Source of the DNA: Streptomyces sp. NBC_00654
GTDB lineage: Bacteria; Actinomycetota; Actinomycetes; Streptomycetales; Streptomycetaceae
Length of the DNA stretch: 64,000 nt
Assembly: GCF_026341775.1 (NCBI RefSeq)
Contig: NZ_JAPEOB010000002.1
Location: forward strand, 372,001 to 436,000
Direction: 5' to 3'
Made by a program: the position numbers and the translations under genes. Below, one piece after another: positions 53,855-62,561 of this stretch (its first letter is position 1; each line of letters starts with the position of its first letter). The notes under the pieces were generated by a model. It was not told where the DNA came from. It did no database searches and saw only the letters and a list, made by a program, of their open reading frames with translations.

Positions 53855-55129
53855 ATGCGCCTGTTCGCCATCCGCGACTACCGCCACCTGTTCAGCGCCC
53901 AGATCATCGCCCTGTTCGGTACCGGGCTGACAACAGTGGCCCTCGGACTGCTCGCCTACGACCTCGCCGGCCCGCGCGCCGGCACGGTCCTCGGCACCGC
54001 CCTGACCGTGAAGATGGTCATGTACGTGGTCATAGCTCCCCTCACCGCCGCCTACGTCGACCGCTTCCCCAGAAGAGCGCTCCTGGTCCTCCTCGACGTG
54101 GTGCGCGCCGCAGTGGTCCTGGCACTGCCGCTCGTCACCGAGGTCTGGCACATCTACGTCCTGATCGGCCTGCTCCAAGCCGCGTCCGCGGCGTTCACCC
54201 CGACGTTCCAGGCCGTCATCCCCGATATCGTCACCGATGGGTCCGACTACACGCGCGCCCTGTCCGCCTCCCAGGTCGCCTCCACCATGGAGAGCCTGCT
54301 CAGCCCCGTACTGGCGGCGGTCGCCCTGGCGTTCATGAGCTTCGACCGGCTGTTCCTGGGCACCTCCGCCGGATTCCTCCTCTCCGCTCTGCTCGTCCTG
54401 TCGACGCGCATCCCGGACGCCCGTCCCAGCCCCCACACCACGGCATGGGACAAGGCGGTATCAGGGATCAGGACCTTCCTCATGACACCGCGGCTGCGCG
54501 GCGTCATGGCACTCAACCTGGTGGTCGCGGCGGCAGGATCGATCGTCGTCGTCAACACCGTCAACTACGTCCGTGACGAGCTCAGCGGTTCGCAGTCGGA
54601 CGTCGCGTGGATGCTCGCCGCCTCCGGCAGCGGAACCCTCCTGGCCGCCCTCGCGCTGCCCCGCGTACTCGACCGGATCACCGCCCGCACCGTCATGGTG
54701 ACCGGTGCCGGAGTGCTCGTCGGCGCCACGGTCGCCGCGGTTGCTCTCACCGCGACCGGCCTGACCACCTGGACCGGTACGGCGGTCGTCTGGACCGTGA
54801 TCGGTATCGGCATGGCGCTGATCATCACACCGACCGGCAGTGTCCTGCGGGCCTCCGTCGGACCGAACGCGATCCCCGAGACCTTCGCAGCCCAGTTCTC
54901 GCTGTCGCACCTGGCCTGGCTGATCACCTACCCCATCGCGGGATGGCTCGGTACGAACGCCGGCTTCACTCCCGCCTGGTCCGCCCTCGCGGTCCTCGCC
55001 GGGGCGGGAGCCATCGGCGCGCTCCTCCTGTGGCCACGCCACGACGGACGACAAGCCGTGACCGCGACGGCGGCACTCGACCGGCCCGCATCCCGGACGG
55101 ACAGGTCCACCTTGTCCGAGGCCGCGTAG
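53855..55129 (+). CDS. MFS transporter
   Basis: 424 residues from ATG at 53855 (GGAAGGA upstream). 12 hydrophobic segments; N-terminal RDYRHLFSAQIIALFGTGLT and FPRRALLVLLDVVRAAVVLA resemble MFS_3-type exporters (enterobactin exporter/macrolide-efflux type). TPT-F-Q-A-V-I-P motif near helix 5. Cytoplasmic C-terminal tail ~30 residues. Third gene of the operon behind the CsoR-type box; a role in metal- or stress-linked export is inferred. Confidence 0.88.
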   Translation: MRLFAIRDYRHLFSAQIIALFGTGLTTVALGLLAYDLAGPRAGTVLGTALTVKMVMYVVIAPLTAAYVDRFPRRALLVLLDVVRAAVVLALPLVTEVWHIYVLIGLLQAASAAFTPTFQAVIPDIVTDGSDYTRALSASQVASTMESLLSPVLAAVALAFMSFDRLFLGTSAGFLLSALLVLSTRIPDARPSPHTTAWDKAVSGIRTFLMTPRLRGVMALNLVVAAAGSIVVVNTVNYVRDELSGSQSDVAWMLAASGSGTLLAALALPRVLDRITARTVMVTGAGVLVGATVAAVALTATGLTTWTGTAVVWTVIGIGMALIITPTGSVLRASVGPNAIPETFAAQFSLSHLAWLITYPIAGWLGTNAGFTPAWSALAVLAGAGAIGALLLWPRHDGRQAVTATAALDRPASRTDRSTLSEAA

Positions 55130-55205
55130 AACGCTCTGCGTCTGGACCACCGGGGCGACGCGGAGCTCGCGGAGACCCTCGCGGCAGCGTCCGGGACCGC
55201 TACGC

Positions 55206-55330
55206 GCTGGATACCGCCTTGAGCTGCTCGATGGTATCGAGGAGATTGCAGTGGCGCGCTTCTCGATGATCTTCCCGTCCTTGAAGGTGAAGAGGTTGAA
55301 CATCAAGAAGCGCACATGCGCTCCTGCCGG
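55206..55330 (-). pseudogene. C-terminal fragment of a SnoaL/ester-cyclase-like protein
   Basis: FNLFTFKDGKIIEKR is the typical last strands of SnoaL-type domains; HCNLLDTIEQLKAVSSA follows in another frame to the stop. About 40 residues remain. Confidence 0.5.
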
Positions 55331-55415
55331 AGGAACTCGCCGGAACTCGCCGGATATGTGTGGCGCGGAAGGCTTCAACCGCCGGTGTCCGCGCGGGACG
55401 GTCGCCTCCGCCGGA

Positions 55416-56204
55416 TCATCCCCGGTGGCCCCAGTCCAGGCGGTCGGCCAGCCCCGCTGCGGTGAAGGCGGCCGCCAGGTCGTCGCGGCCCTCGGTGAAG
55501 TGGGCCCAGCTGTCGTAATGGACGGGCACCACGCGGCGGGCGCCGAGAAGCTGAGCGGCCTCGGCGGCCTGGGCGCTGTCGAGGACGATGCACCGGCCGT
55601 CGAAGAGAACAGGGAAGCGGGGCGCGCCCGCGAAGAGGACGGCGGTGTCCATGGGGCCGAACCGTTCGGCGATCTGCCCGACCAGGTCGAGCGAGGCGTT
55701 GTCACCACTGACGTAGACGGTGGGCAGGCCGGCGCCGGTCAGGACGAAGCCGACGACCTCACCGGCGAACGGTTCGACCTCCTCGCGTGTCCCGGGCCCA
55801 TGAACGGCCGGCACCCCGGTCACCGTGATCGTGCCGCCGCCCGGGCGGTCCAGCTCGACGGATTCCCAGTCGGCCAGCCCCTGGGCCCTGCGCCCGAGGC
55901 GCTGTCCGCCACCGGGAGTGGTGAGGGTGAGCGGGACATCGGCGAGCAGGGCGCGCCCGGAGGCGTCGAGGTTGTCGGCGTGCTCGTCGTGGGAGAGGAG
56001 CACGACGTCGATGGGGCCGAGGTCGGCCGGGCCGACGGCGGAGGGGTGGGTCTTGGTCAGAGTCGGGCCGGCCGAGGGGTAGTCGCCGGGGCCGTCGAAG
56101 GTCGGGTCGGTCAGGAAGCGCAGTCCGCCGTACTCGAAGAGGGCGGTCGGGCCGCCGAAGACGCGGACGGGGAACTGCCCGGTCGCTGTGGTGGGGGAAG
56201 ACAT
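55416..56204 (-). CDS. MBL-fold metallo-hydrolase
   Basis: 262 residues from ATG at 56204 (TGAGG upstream). UlaG-like MBL fold: FEYGGLRFLTDPTFD, then LLSHDEHADNLDASGR (metal motif H-D-x-H-x-D-N), AVHGPG (His), YVSGDNAS (Asp) and VPVHYDSWAHF (terminal His). The H-D-E-H-A-D-N variant of HxHxDH is that of the UlaG/RomA-like proteins. Divergent from the CGNR regulator; the shared intergenic region holds two dyads. Substrate unknown, probably a cyclic ester or phosphodiester-like compound. Confidence 0.9.
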   Translation of the reverse strand: MSSPTTATGQFPVRVFGGPTALFEYGGLRFLTDPTFDGPGDYPSAGPTLTKTHPSAVGPADLGPIDVVLLSHDEHADNLDASGRALLADVPLTLTTPGGGQRLGRRAQGLADWESVELDRPGGGTITVTGVPAVHGPGTREEVEPFAGEVVGFVLTGAGLPTVYVSGDNASLDLVGQIAERFGPMDTAVLFAGAPRFPVLFDGRCIVLDSAQAAEAAQLLGARRVVPVHYDSWAHFTEGRDDLAAAFTAAGLADRLDWGHRG

Positions 56205-56214
56205 AAGAACGAAC

Positions 56215-56289
56215 CTCACGGATAGTTGCGAGTGAACCGTGAGATCACCATAGCCAGACCTCACGGATAAGTTCAAGCACAACCGTGAG
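56215..56289. promoter_or_regulatory. Two CTCACGG/CCGTGAG dyads (probable CGNR operators)
   Basis: Half-sites CTCACGGAT at 56215-56223 and AACCGTGAG at 56235-56243, repeated as CTCACGGAT at 56260-56268 and AACCGTGAG at 56281-56289. Each dyad spans 29-30 bp; together they fill the divergent MBL/CGNR promoter region. Confidence 0.85.
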
Positions 56290-56315
56290 AATCATGGATG
56301 AGTGGAGCTTGTACC

Positions 56316-56921
56316 ATGAGGGTCATGGAAAAGACCGCGCCCCCCGAATCCGGCCTGCCGCCCGCACCGGGCGCGGAGCAGTACCCCGCCCTCGCCCTCG
56401 CCAACAGCGCCGTCGCACTGCCCGGCGGGCACTACACCGACCAGCTCGGTACCCCCGCGGGGGCGAACGAGTGGCTGACCGAACGCGGTCTCGCCCCGGT
56501 CGAGATCGGGATGCGGGAGACGTGCGCGACGCAACTGCGCTCCCTGCGCGAGCAGATCAGGTCGCTGCTCGCCTCCCGCGTCGACGGACTGCCCGCACTC
56601 CCCGCCGCCCTGGGCGCCGTCAATGACGCACTGATCAGAGTCCCCACCGCCCCCCTGCTGCAGTGGGACGACAAGGCCGGCCCCTATCGCGCCGCCCCGC
56701 ACCCCACCACACAGATCGTCGACCACGCGCTCGCGACCCTCGCCGCCGACGCCGCCGATCTGCTCACCTCCCCCGACGCCGAACGCCTCACCGCCTGCGG
56801 CTCCCCGCCCTGCAACCGCTACCTGCTCCGGCACGGCCGCCGCCACTGGTGCTCCACCCGCTGCGGCGACCGCGCCCGCGCCGCCCGCGCCTACGCCCGA
56901 CGCGGCAGCACCCCCTCCTGA
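56316..56921 (+). CDS. CGNR zinc-finger (ABATE-type) regulator
   Basis: 201 residues from ATG at 56316 (GGAG upstream; ATG at 56325 is an alternative). N-terminal ABATE-like domain (PALALANSAVALPGG, MRETCATQLRSLREQIRSLL). C-terminal CGNR finger with its zinc Cys pattern: ERLTACGSPPCNRYLLR and HWCSTRCGDRARAARAYARR. These proteins are DNA-binding regulators, often encoded beside their targets. The paired dyads between it and the MBL hydrolase are the likely operators, so it probably regulates the divergent gene and itself. Confidence 0.9.
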   Translation: MRVMEKTAPPESGLPPAPGAEQYPALALANSAVALPGGHYTDQLGTPAGANEWLTERGLAPVEIGMRETCATQLRSLREQIRSLLASRVDGLPALPAALGAVNDALIRVPTAPLLQWDDKAGPYRAAPHPTTQIVDHALATLAADAADLLTSPDAERLTACGSPPCNRYLLRHGRRHWCSTRCGDRARAARAYARRGSTPS

Positions 56922-57035
56922 CGGGGCACACGACCGCGGGTCACCAGCGACTCGGCGAGCTCGGCACCGTCCGGTACCGCGAGGTTCGCGCCCGCCCCCG
57001 ACGGGGCATCAGTCGAGCGGCGTCGCCCAGTAGCG

Positions 57036-58103
57036 TCACCCCGGGGACATGGGCCCAGGCGCGGGACGCCGAACCTCGACGACACCCCGCATGGGCCCGG
57101 CCGATGGAGGCGGTAGCGGCCGAGCGCCGCCATCGAGGACCGGTCCGGCCGTGCTGCCGCGCCGCCGGTCCTCGGCCTGGGCGACGACCCGGGCCAGGGC
57201 GGTGAGCCCGCGGCCGGCGACCGGGTCCGGGCGGAAGGCGGATCCGCCACCCCCGCCCGCGTCTTCCCCGCCTGCCCTGACCCGGTACTCCCGCGGCGGG
57301 ACCCCGTACTCGGCGCGGAAGCGTCGCGAGAGGTGGTAGGGGCTGGCGTAGCCGCAGCTGTGGGCCACCGCGGCCAGCGTCAGGTTGGAGCGGGCCAGCA
57401 GTTCGGCGACCCGCGACAGCCGGACCACCTCGAAGGCCTTCACCGGCCCCTCGCCGAACCGTTGCCGGAACACCCGGCCCAGCTGGCGTTCCGAGAGTCC
57501 GGCGGCAGCGGCGAGCTGGTCGAGCCGCACCACCCCCGGGCTGCCGTCCCGGCACCACTGGGCGGCCACCGCCTCCGCCGCGTCCAGCACCGGGGCAGGC
57601 AACCGGAGATCCTCCGCGGTACCGGGCAGTGGCCCGTCCAGCATGATCTCCAGCAGCAGCTCCAGCACCCGGCCCGCCCGCTCCGGCCATTCCGACGGAC
57701 CCGAGCCGGGGGTCAGGGCCAGGAGGTACTGGGCAAGGGCACGCTGCGGGTCGTGATCCGTCAGCTCCCGCAGCAACGGCCGGGGGCCGATCCGGGCGGC
57801 GAGGTCCGGATCGGTTATCCGGAAGTGCAGATAGCCGTGGCGGGTGGGGCCGTGCCGGGACCAGTCGAAAACGTCCGGCGGACCGGGCGGCAGCAACAGC
57901 AGGCGACCCGGTTCCAGGCTGACCCGGACAGGGCCGCGCTGCCACTCCGCGCCCCCGTTCAGCACCCACACCAGCTCCCACTCGGCCAGCCGTCGCGGTC
58001 CGAAGGCGGCACCGGGCGGGTAGTCGGCCAGTCCACCGAAGAGCACCGCGACCCGGGACTCGTCGCGGTGGTGGTCGAGGGGTCCGGTCGATGCGGGCGG
58101 CAT
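57036..58103 (-). CDS. AraC-family regulator
   Basis: 355 residues from ATG at 58103. N-terminal cupin sensor (YPPGAAFGPRRLAEWELVWV, RLLLLPPGPPDVFDW); C-terminal AraC domain at about residues 190-285 with two helix-turn-helices (VRLDQLAAAAGLSERQLGRV and TLAAVAHSCGYASPYHLSRR). A ~70-residue Gly/Pro/Arg-rich tail beyond the DNA-binding domain is unusual and looks disordered. Divergent from the PhyH-type dioxygenase, 114 bp apart. Confidence 0.9.
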   Translation of the reverse strand: MPPASTGPLDHHRDESRVAVLFGGLADYPPGAAFGPRRLAEWELVWVLNGGAEWQRGPVRVSLEPGRLLLLPPGPPDVFDWSRHGPTRHGYLHFRITDPDLAARIGPRPLLRELTDHDPQRALAQYLLALTPGSGPSEWPERAGRVLELLLEIMLDGPLPGTAEDLRLPAPVLDAAEAVAAQWCRDGSPGVVRLDQLAAAAGLSERQLGRVFRQRFGEGPVKAFEVVRLSRVAELLARSNLTLAAVAHSCGYASPYHLSRRFRAEYGVPPREYRVRAGGEDAGGGGGSAFRPDPVAGRGLTALARVVAQAEDRRRGSTAGPVLDGGARPLPPPSAGPMRGVVEVRRPAPGPMSPG

Positions 58104-58159
58104 TCCTCGATTGTGTCAGGCGCGGTGGCGTCGCGCGGGCTTCCCTGTCCGGATCGGTC

Positions 58160-58182
58160 ATGCCCCAGACGCTATGGGGCAT
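58160..58182. promoter_or_regulatory. Dyad between AraC and PhyH genes
   Basis: 8-bp perfect arms ATGCCCCA / TGGGGCAT with a 7-bp spacer, 35 bp upstream of the PhyH start. Probable regulator site. Confidence 0.6.
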
Positions 58183-58217
58183 GGATCTCCGCCCCCGGCC
58201 ATCGGATGCTGCTGTGT

Positions 58218-59180
58218 ATGACGACAGCCTTCCGCGACCAGCACCTCGCGCCTCCCGAATCCAGCACCCGCTCCGGCTCCCCCGCCGATCCGGCCCGCTA
58301 CGACCTTTCGCACTACGCCGAGAACGGCTTCGCCATGCTCCCCGATGTCCTGGACGAGGACGACATCCGCGAACTGCGCGCCGAGGCGGCAGCCGTCTGC
58401 CGCGGAGAGCGTGGGCCGCTGCCCGGAGTTCCTGAGAAGGCGGATGAAACGCCACTGTCCGACGCCGCCTCCGACCCCCGGACCCCGGAGGAGCGCGACG
58501 CGGACACCATGCGGGACTTCCTCTGCATCCACCAGCCGCACAAGGTCTCGTCCGTCCTGCGCTCCGCCCTCTCCCTCCCTGCTCTGGTGACCGCTCTCAC
58601 CGGCGTGATCGGGCCGGACGTCAAGGCCATGCAGTCGATGCTGTTCATCAAGTCCGAGGGGAAGCCCGGCCAGGCCTGGCACCAGGACGAGTACTTCATA
58701 CCCACCCGGGACGGCTCGCTGACCGCCGCCTGGATCGCGCTGGACGACGCCACCGTACGCAACGGGTGCCTCTGGGTGCTGCCCGGCTCCCACCGACGCG
58801 GCATCATCCACCCGGCCCGCGCACAGCAGGACGTCCGTTTCGACTGCTCCGACGAGGCGTACGGCTTCCCCTACCGGGAGGAGGACGCGGTCCCCGTGGA
58901 GGTGCCCGCCGGCACCGTCGTCCTCTTCAACGGCTATCTGCTGCACCGCTCGCTGCCCAACTCGGCGGAGCGGGGCTTCCGCCGGGCCCTGGTCAACCAC
59001 TACATGTCCGCCTCGTCCCTGCTGCCCTGGGGCGCCCTGCCCGAGGGGGAATGGGTGGCCAGGCACGACTACCGGGACATCGTGCTCGTCGCCGGGAGCG
59101 ATCCGTACGCCTGGAAGGGCACGGCGGACCTGACGACCGCCCATGTCCGCCCCAGCGGTGAAGGCGGGTGCGGGACCTGA
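58218..59180 (+). CDS. Phytanoyl-CoA-dioxygenase-family (PhyH) Fe(II)/2OG oxygenase
   Basis: 320 residues from ATG at 58218 (weak ribosome binding site). Facial triad: AWHQDEYF (His and Asp) and NGYLLHRSLP (distal His), with 2OG-binding RRALVNHY downstream. N-terminal AENGFAMLPDVLDEDDI and GSHRRGIIHP are family marks. The closest pattern is streptomycete PhyH enzymes with small-molecule hydroxylase roles; the substrate is open. Controlled most likely by the divergent AraC protein through the dyad at 58160-58182. Convergent with the SDR gene. Confidence 0.9.
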   Translation: MTTAFRDQHLAPPESSTRSGSPADPARYDLSHYAENGFAMLPDVLDEDDIRELRAEAAAVCRGERGPLPGVPEKADETPLSDAASDPRTPEERDADTMRDFLCIHQPHKVSSVLRSALSLPALVTALTGVIGPDVKAMQSMLFIKSEGKPGQAWHQDEYFIPTRDGSLTAAWIALDDATVRNGCLWVLPGSHRRGIIHPARAQQDVRFDCSDEAYGFPYREEDAVPVEVPAGTVVLFNGYLLHRSLPNSAERGFRRALVNHYMSASSLLPWGALPEGEWVARHDYRDIVLVAGSDPYAWKGTADLTTAHVRPSGEGGCGT

Positions 59181-59285
59181 CGGTAGGAACGCTACGTATG
59201 GAAGCCATGGACGCGTGGAATGCGCCGGCGGGGGTGCGGCCACGGCAGACCGCCGGCCTGGGCGCAGCAGACCGGTGACGCACTG

Positions 59286-60092
59286 CTACAGCGCCACCAC
59301 CCAGCCGCCGTCGACCGTCAGCGTATGGCCGGTCACGTACGCGGACGCCGCCGAAGCCAGGTAGACCACGGCACCACCGAGATCACCGGGCTCTCCGATG
59401 CGCCCGAGCGGGATGTGGGTGTCCACGAGCCGGTGTTCCTCCGCTTGATCGGGCAGGAGGTCCGTGGTCATGGCGGTACGCATGTAGCCGGGTGCGATGG
59501 CATTGACCCTGATCCCGTACCGCCCCCATTCGTAAGCCATGTTCTTGGTGACCTGGACAACGGCGGCTTTGGACGCGTCGTACACGGAGGAACGTTCACC
59601 GTCGACCACGAGGCCGCCGATGGAAGCGAGGTTGATGATCCGTCCGCCTCCACGCTTCCGCATGGCACGCGCCGCGCGTTGCACGGTGAAGTAGGTGCCA
59701 CGCAGGTTGACGGAGAGCATGGTGTCGAACTCTCCGAAGGTGGCCTCCAGCGCGCTGTTGCGCAAGGAGACGCCCGCGTTGTTCACCAGGACGTCCGGAA
59801 TGTCCCCGCAGGCCTCCAAGGCGTCGAACGCGGCATCGATACTGCTCGGTTCCGCGGCGTCGAGTGCCAGCGGGGAACAGTCGATCGCCTGCTCCCTGAG
59901 GGACGCGCACGTCTCCTCGGCAGCCTCGGGGTCGAGGTCGGAGACGATGACTCGGGCGCCCGCCGTGCCCAGTGCGAGGCACTGGGCACGGCCCAGTCCG
60001 CCGGCGGCACCGGTGACGAGGGCGGTCTGTCCGGCCAGTGAGAAGCAACTGAACGGGGCAGCGGAGGGGAAGGTGGTGTGATCGGCCGGCAT
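59286..60092 (-). CDS. Short-chain dehydrogenase/reductase
   Basis: 268 residues from ATG at 60092 (GAGGAG upstream). Classical SDR: LVTGAAGGLGRAQCLAL (TGxxxGxG), VLVNNAGVSL, catalytic Ser (INLASIGG), Tyr and Lys (VYDASKAAVV), RVNAIAPGYMRT and C-terminal VTGHTLTVDGGW. Asp in VSDLDPE after the second strand favours NAD(H). It lies 44 bp after the GntR gene, at the end of the transporter/decarboxylase operon. Probably oxidises a secondary alcohol in the same pathway. Confidence 0.92.
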   Translation of the reverse strand: MPADHTTFPSAAPFSCFSLAGQTALVTGAAGGLGRAQCLALGTAGARVIVSDLDPEAAEETCASLREQAIDCSPLALDAAEPSSIDAAFDALEACGDIPDVLVNNAGVSLRNSALEATFGEFDTMLSVNLRGTYFTVQRAARAMRKRGGGRIINLASIGGLVVDGERSSVYDASKAAVVQVTKNMAYEWGRYGIRVNAIAPGYMRTAMTTDLLPDQAEEHRLVDTHIPLGRIGEPGDLGGAVVYLASAASAYVTGHTLTVDGGWVVAL

Positions 60093-60136
60093 GGAAGCAC
60101 TCCTCGCGTGGGGCCGGGCGAGACGGTGGGAGCCGG

Positions 60137-60826
60137 CTACAGCCCGTAGTCGGTCAGGATCCGCACGACCTTCTGGGAGTCGTGCAGTACGTGGTCACGG
60201 ATGTGCGCGGAAGCGGCCTCGGCGTCCTGCCGGATGATGGCCTCGGCCAGCGGTCGATGGTCGACGGCGGTACCGCCGGGAGACTTCACGACCTTCGAGC
60301 AGAAGTACCACTGCCGCAGCGCGAGGTTGAAGTGGATCTCGGCGGTGGCCGACAGGTCCTCGTTGCGGGTCATCGCGTACATCGCCCGGTGGAACGTGGC
60401 GTCCAGGTCGATGCACTCCTGGAGGTTGGTGGTCTCCGCCTGCTGCTCGGCGAGGGCGAGCAGGTGCTGTTTCTCCGCGTCCGAGCCCCTTCGGCAGGCC
60501 AGAGTCGCGGCGAGCCCTTCGAGTTCCAGCCTGAGCTCGGTCACGGACCGGGAGTTCTTGAGAGCGATGTCGGTGGCGTAGGTTCCGCTGCGGGGGTAGA
60601 CCACCACGAGCCGCTCGAAGGTGAGCCGTCTGATCGCCTCGCGCACGGGCGTTGTCCCGAAGCCGAGGCTGCTGCGCAGTTCCGGCTCGCTGAGCCGTTC
60701 CCCGGGCATGATCTCGCAGAGCACGAGGCGCGAGCACAGGGTGTTGTAGGCCGAGGCGCTGAGCAGATTCGGAGCGGATGCCTCGCCGCCGGCCGTTGAA
60801 TCGCCGACGACTGTTACAGAACGCAC
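60137..60826 (-). CDS. GntR-family (FadR-type) regulator
   Basis: 229 residues from GTG at 60826 (AGAGG upstream). N-terminal winged helix: LVLCEIMPGERLSEPELRSS, LGFGTTPVREAIRRL, LVVVYPRSGTYATDI. FCD-type helical sensor follows with the metal-binding pattern D-A-T-F-H-R-A-M, H-F-N-L-A, and HIRDHVLHDSQK. Such regulators bind carboxylates. Genes on both sides point to a repressor of the transporter/decarboxylase/SDR operon in which it lies. Confidence 0.9.
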   Translation of the reverse strand: MRSVTVVGDSTAGGEASAPNLLSASAYNTLCSRLVLCEIMPGERLSEPELRSSLGFGTTPVREAIRRLTFERLVVVYPRSGTYATDIALKNSRSVTELRLELEGLAATLACRRGSDAEKQHLLALAEQQAETTNLQECIDLDATFHRAMYAMTRNEDLSATAEIHFNLALRQWYFCSKVVKSPGGTAVDHRPLAEAIIRQDAEAASAHIRDHVLHDSQKVVRILTDYGL

Positions 60827-60897
60827 CGGGCGACCTCTCTGTGTGGGGGCGTCAACGGCAGGACCATTGACGCCGTGGGCAGTTGGCTGTGAGCAGG

Positions 60898-61683
60898 CTA
60901 CGCGTTCACCGCTGGGGCGGCGCCGGACGTCCCTGGGTCCGCGAGCAGATCGTCGATCACGGTGGATATGCCGTTCTCGACCGTGCAGGCGTAGTCGCCG
61001 ACGGAGTATTCCCCACCGAGGACTTCCACGAGCTTGAGCTCGACGCCGTTGACGGCGAGCGCCGAGGACAGCTCGACCTCGGCCGGGCCGAAGGTCTTGT
61101 GTTTCAGGACGAAGTCCTTGGAGGTGTCGCGCGAGATGATCTCGAAGGTCTTGAAACCCGGCCCGTTCGCCTCGGGGAGCGCGTGGACCTGAAGGTGCGG
61201 ATACAGCCGCATGTCCGACCAGGAATCAGCGGAGTACCCGTCCCGCGCCGACATCGCGATGCTGAAGATCTGGGAGCCCGCGCGGGTGACCGTCCCGCGG
61301 GCGCCGCTCGCGCCGTCCGTCAGCTCGATCTCGGCGTACTGCTTCGGGTATCCCCAGACCTCACGGCCGAAGGCCACGCTCCAGGGCTGGTCCTCGAACT
61401 CGAAGAAGTAGGTCACCGCCGTCGTGTCCTTGTAGCGGACCGGGATGACGACTCCGGAATCGTAGAAGGCGCCCGCGGTCGCGTTGCCGAAGTCCGCGAT
61501 CTGGACGACGAACCGGTCGTCAGCCGGCTCGAACGGCGTCGGCTCCAGCAGTGAGGCGAGGTTCGCGGCGTCTCCCCGGCAGTAGACCGAGAGCGTGCGA
61601 AGGTTCTGCGACCAGTACGGCTGGTCGCCGCCGGGGTAGCCGAGGTACTTGAAGAAGTTCTTCACATCGTAGTTCTGAGACAT
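60898..61683 (-). CDS. Acetoacetate-decarboxylase-family protein
   Basis: 261 residues from ATG at 61683, chosen because AGGAG lies 6 nt upstream. Schiff-base Lys114 in REVWGYPKQYAEIE and the preceding Glu108 match the ADC pocket. Other ADC marks: YWSQNLRTLSVYCRGD, SGVVIPVRYKD, FEFEDQPWSVAFG. Members decarboxylate beta-keto acids or act as aldolase-dehydratases in specialised pathways. Its place between an amino-acid-type ABC transporter and SDR suggests a catabolic step on an imported compound (inference). Confidence 0.9.
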   Translation of the reverse strand: MSQNYDVKNFFKYLGYPGGDQPYWSQNLRTLSVYCRGDAANLASLLEPTPFEPADDRFVVQIADFGNATAGAFYDSGVVIPVRYKDTTAVTYFFEFEDQPWSVAFGREVWGYPKQYAEIELTDGASGARGTVTRAGSQIFSIAMSARDGYSADSWSDMRLYPHLQVHALPEANGPGFKTFEIISRDTSKDFVLKHKTFGPAEVELSSALAVNGVELKLVEVLGGEYSVGDYACTVENGISTVIDDLLADPGTSGAAPAVNA

Positions 61684-61805
61684 CGTCAACTCCTGTGTGG
61701 AATAGGGTTCTTGGTGCGATCTCGGGTGTCCGGTGCAGGTGTCCCGCAGGCTTCCGGCTTACGGGAGGGCCCGCAACGGCACGGCAGAACCGGCCGCAGG
61801 GGGCA

Positions 61806-62558
61806 CTAGCTTCTTCCCGCTTCGTGAATCCGCCGGAGGAAGGTCTTCAGTTCGGGTGTGCGCGGCTCGTTGAAGATCTGTTCGGGCGGCCCCTGCTCAA
61901 GGATGGTTCCTTTGTGCAGGAAGCAGAGCTGGGACGAGATCTCCCTGGCGAAGGGCAGCTCGTGAGTGGTCATCATCATGGTGATGCCGTCGTCCGCCAG
62001 TTCACGGACCAGGTTGAGCACCTCGATCACCAGCTCCGGGTCCAGGGCCGAGGTGATCTCGTCCAGCAGCAGGACCTCGGGGCGCATCAGCATGGCACGC
62101 GCGATCGCCACGCGCTGCTGCTGTCCGCCCGAGAGCTGTTCGGGATAGGCATCCGCTTTGTCCTTGAGCCCCACACGTTCGAGCATGACGCGTGCGTCGG
62201 CTTCCGCCTGGACCTTCGAAGACACCCCGGCGCGGACCGGTGTGAGGGTGCAGTTCCGCAGGACCGTCATGTGCGGGAAGAGGTTGAAGCTCTGGAACAC
62301 GATGCCGACTCTGCGGCGCAGCCTGACCAGATCGACCCCGTCGCCGGAGACGACGTCGCCGTTGAGCAGGATCTGTCCGCCCTGAATCGGTTCGAGTCCG
62401 TTGACGCAGCGCAGGAGGGTCGACTTCCCCGACCCGGACGCACCGATGAGGGTGACGACCTTGTTGCGTTCGACGCCGAGATCGACACGGTCGAGGACCG
62501 TGGTGTCGCCGTACTTCTTGGTGACCTGCTCCAGGGCCACGTGTGCGGTTGTCGTCAT
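61806..62558 (-). CDS. Amino-acid ABC transporter ATP-binding protein
   Basis: 250 residues from ATG at 62558. Walker A GASGSGKST, Q-loop VFQSFNLFPHMTV, signature LSGGQQQR, Walker B LLLDEITSALDPE (the usual P in D-E-P is I), H-loop TTHELPF. Polar amino acid uptake type (GlnQ/HisP-like). It starts 3 bp after the permease stop, so the three transporter genes are co-transcribed. Confidence 0.95.
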   Translation of the reverse strand: MTTTAHVALEQVTKKYGDTTVLDRVDLGVERNKVVTLIGASGSGKSTLLRCVNGLEPIQGGQILLNGDVVSGDGVDLVRLRRRVGIVFQSFNLFPHMTVLRNCTLTPVRAGVSSKVQAEADARVMLERVGLKDKADAYPEQLSGGQQQRVAIARAMLMRPEVLLLDEITSALDPELVIEVLNLVRELADDGITMMMTTHELPFAREISSQLCFLHKGTILEQGPPEQIFNEPRTPELKTFLRRIHEAGRS

Positions 62559-62561
62559 GGT

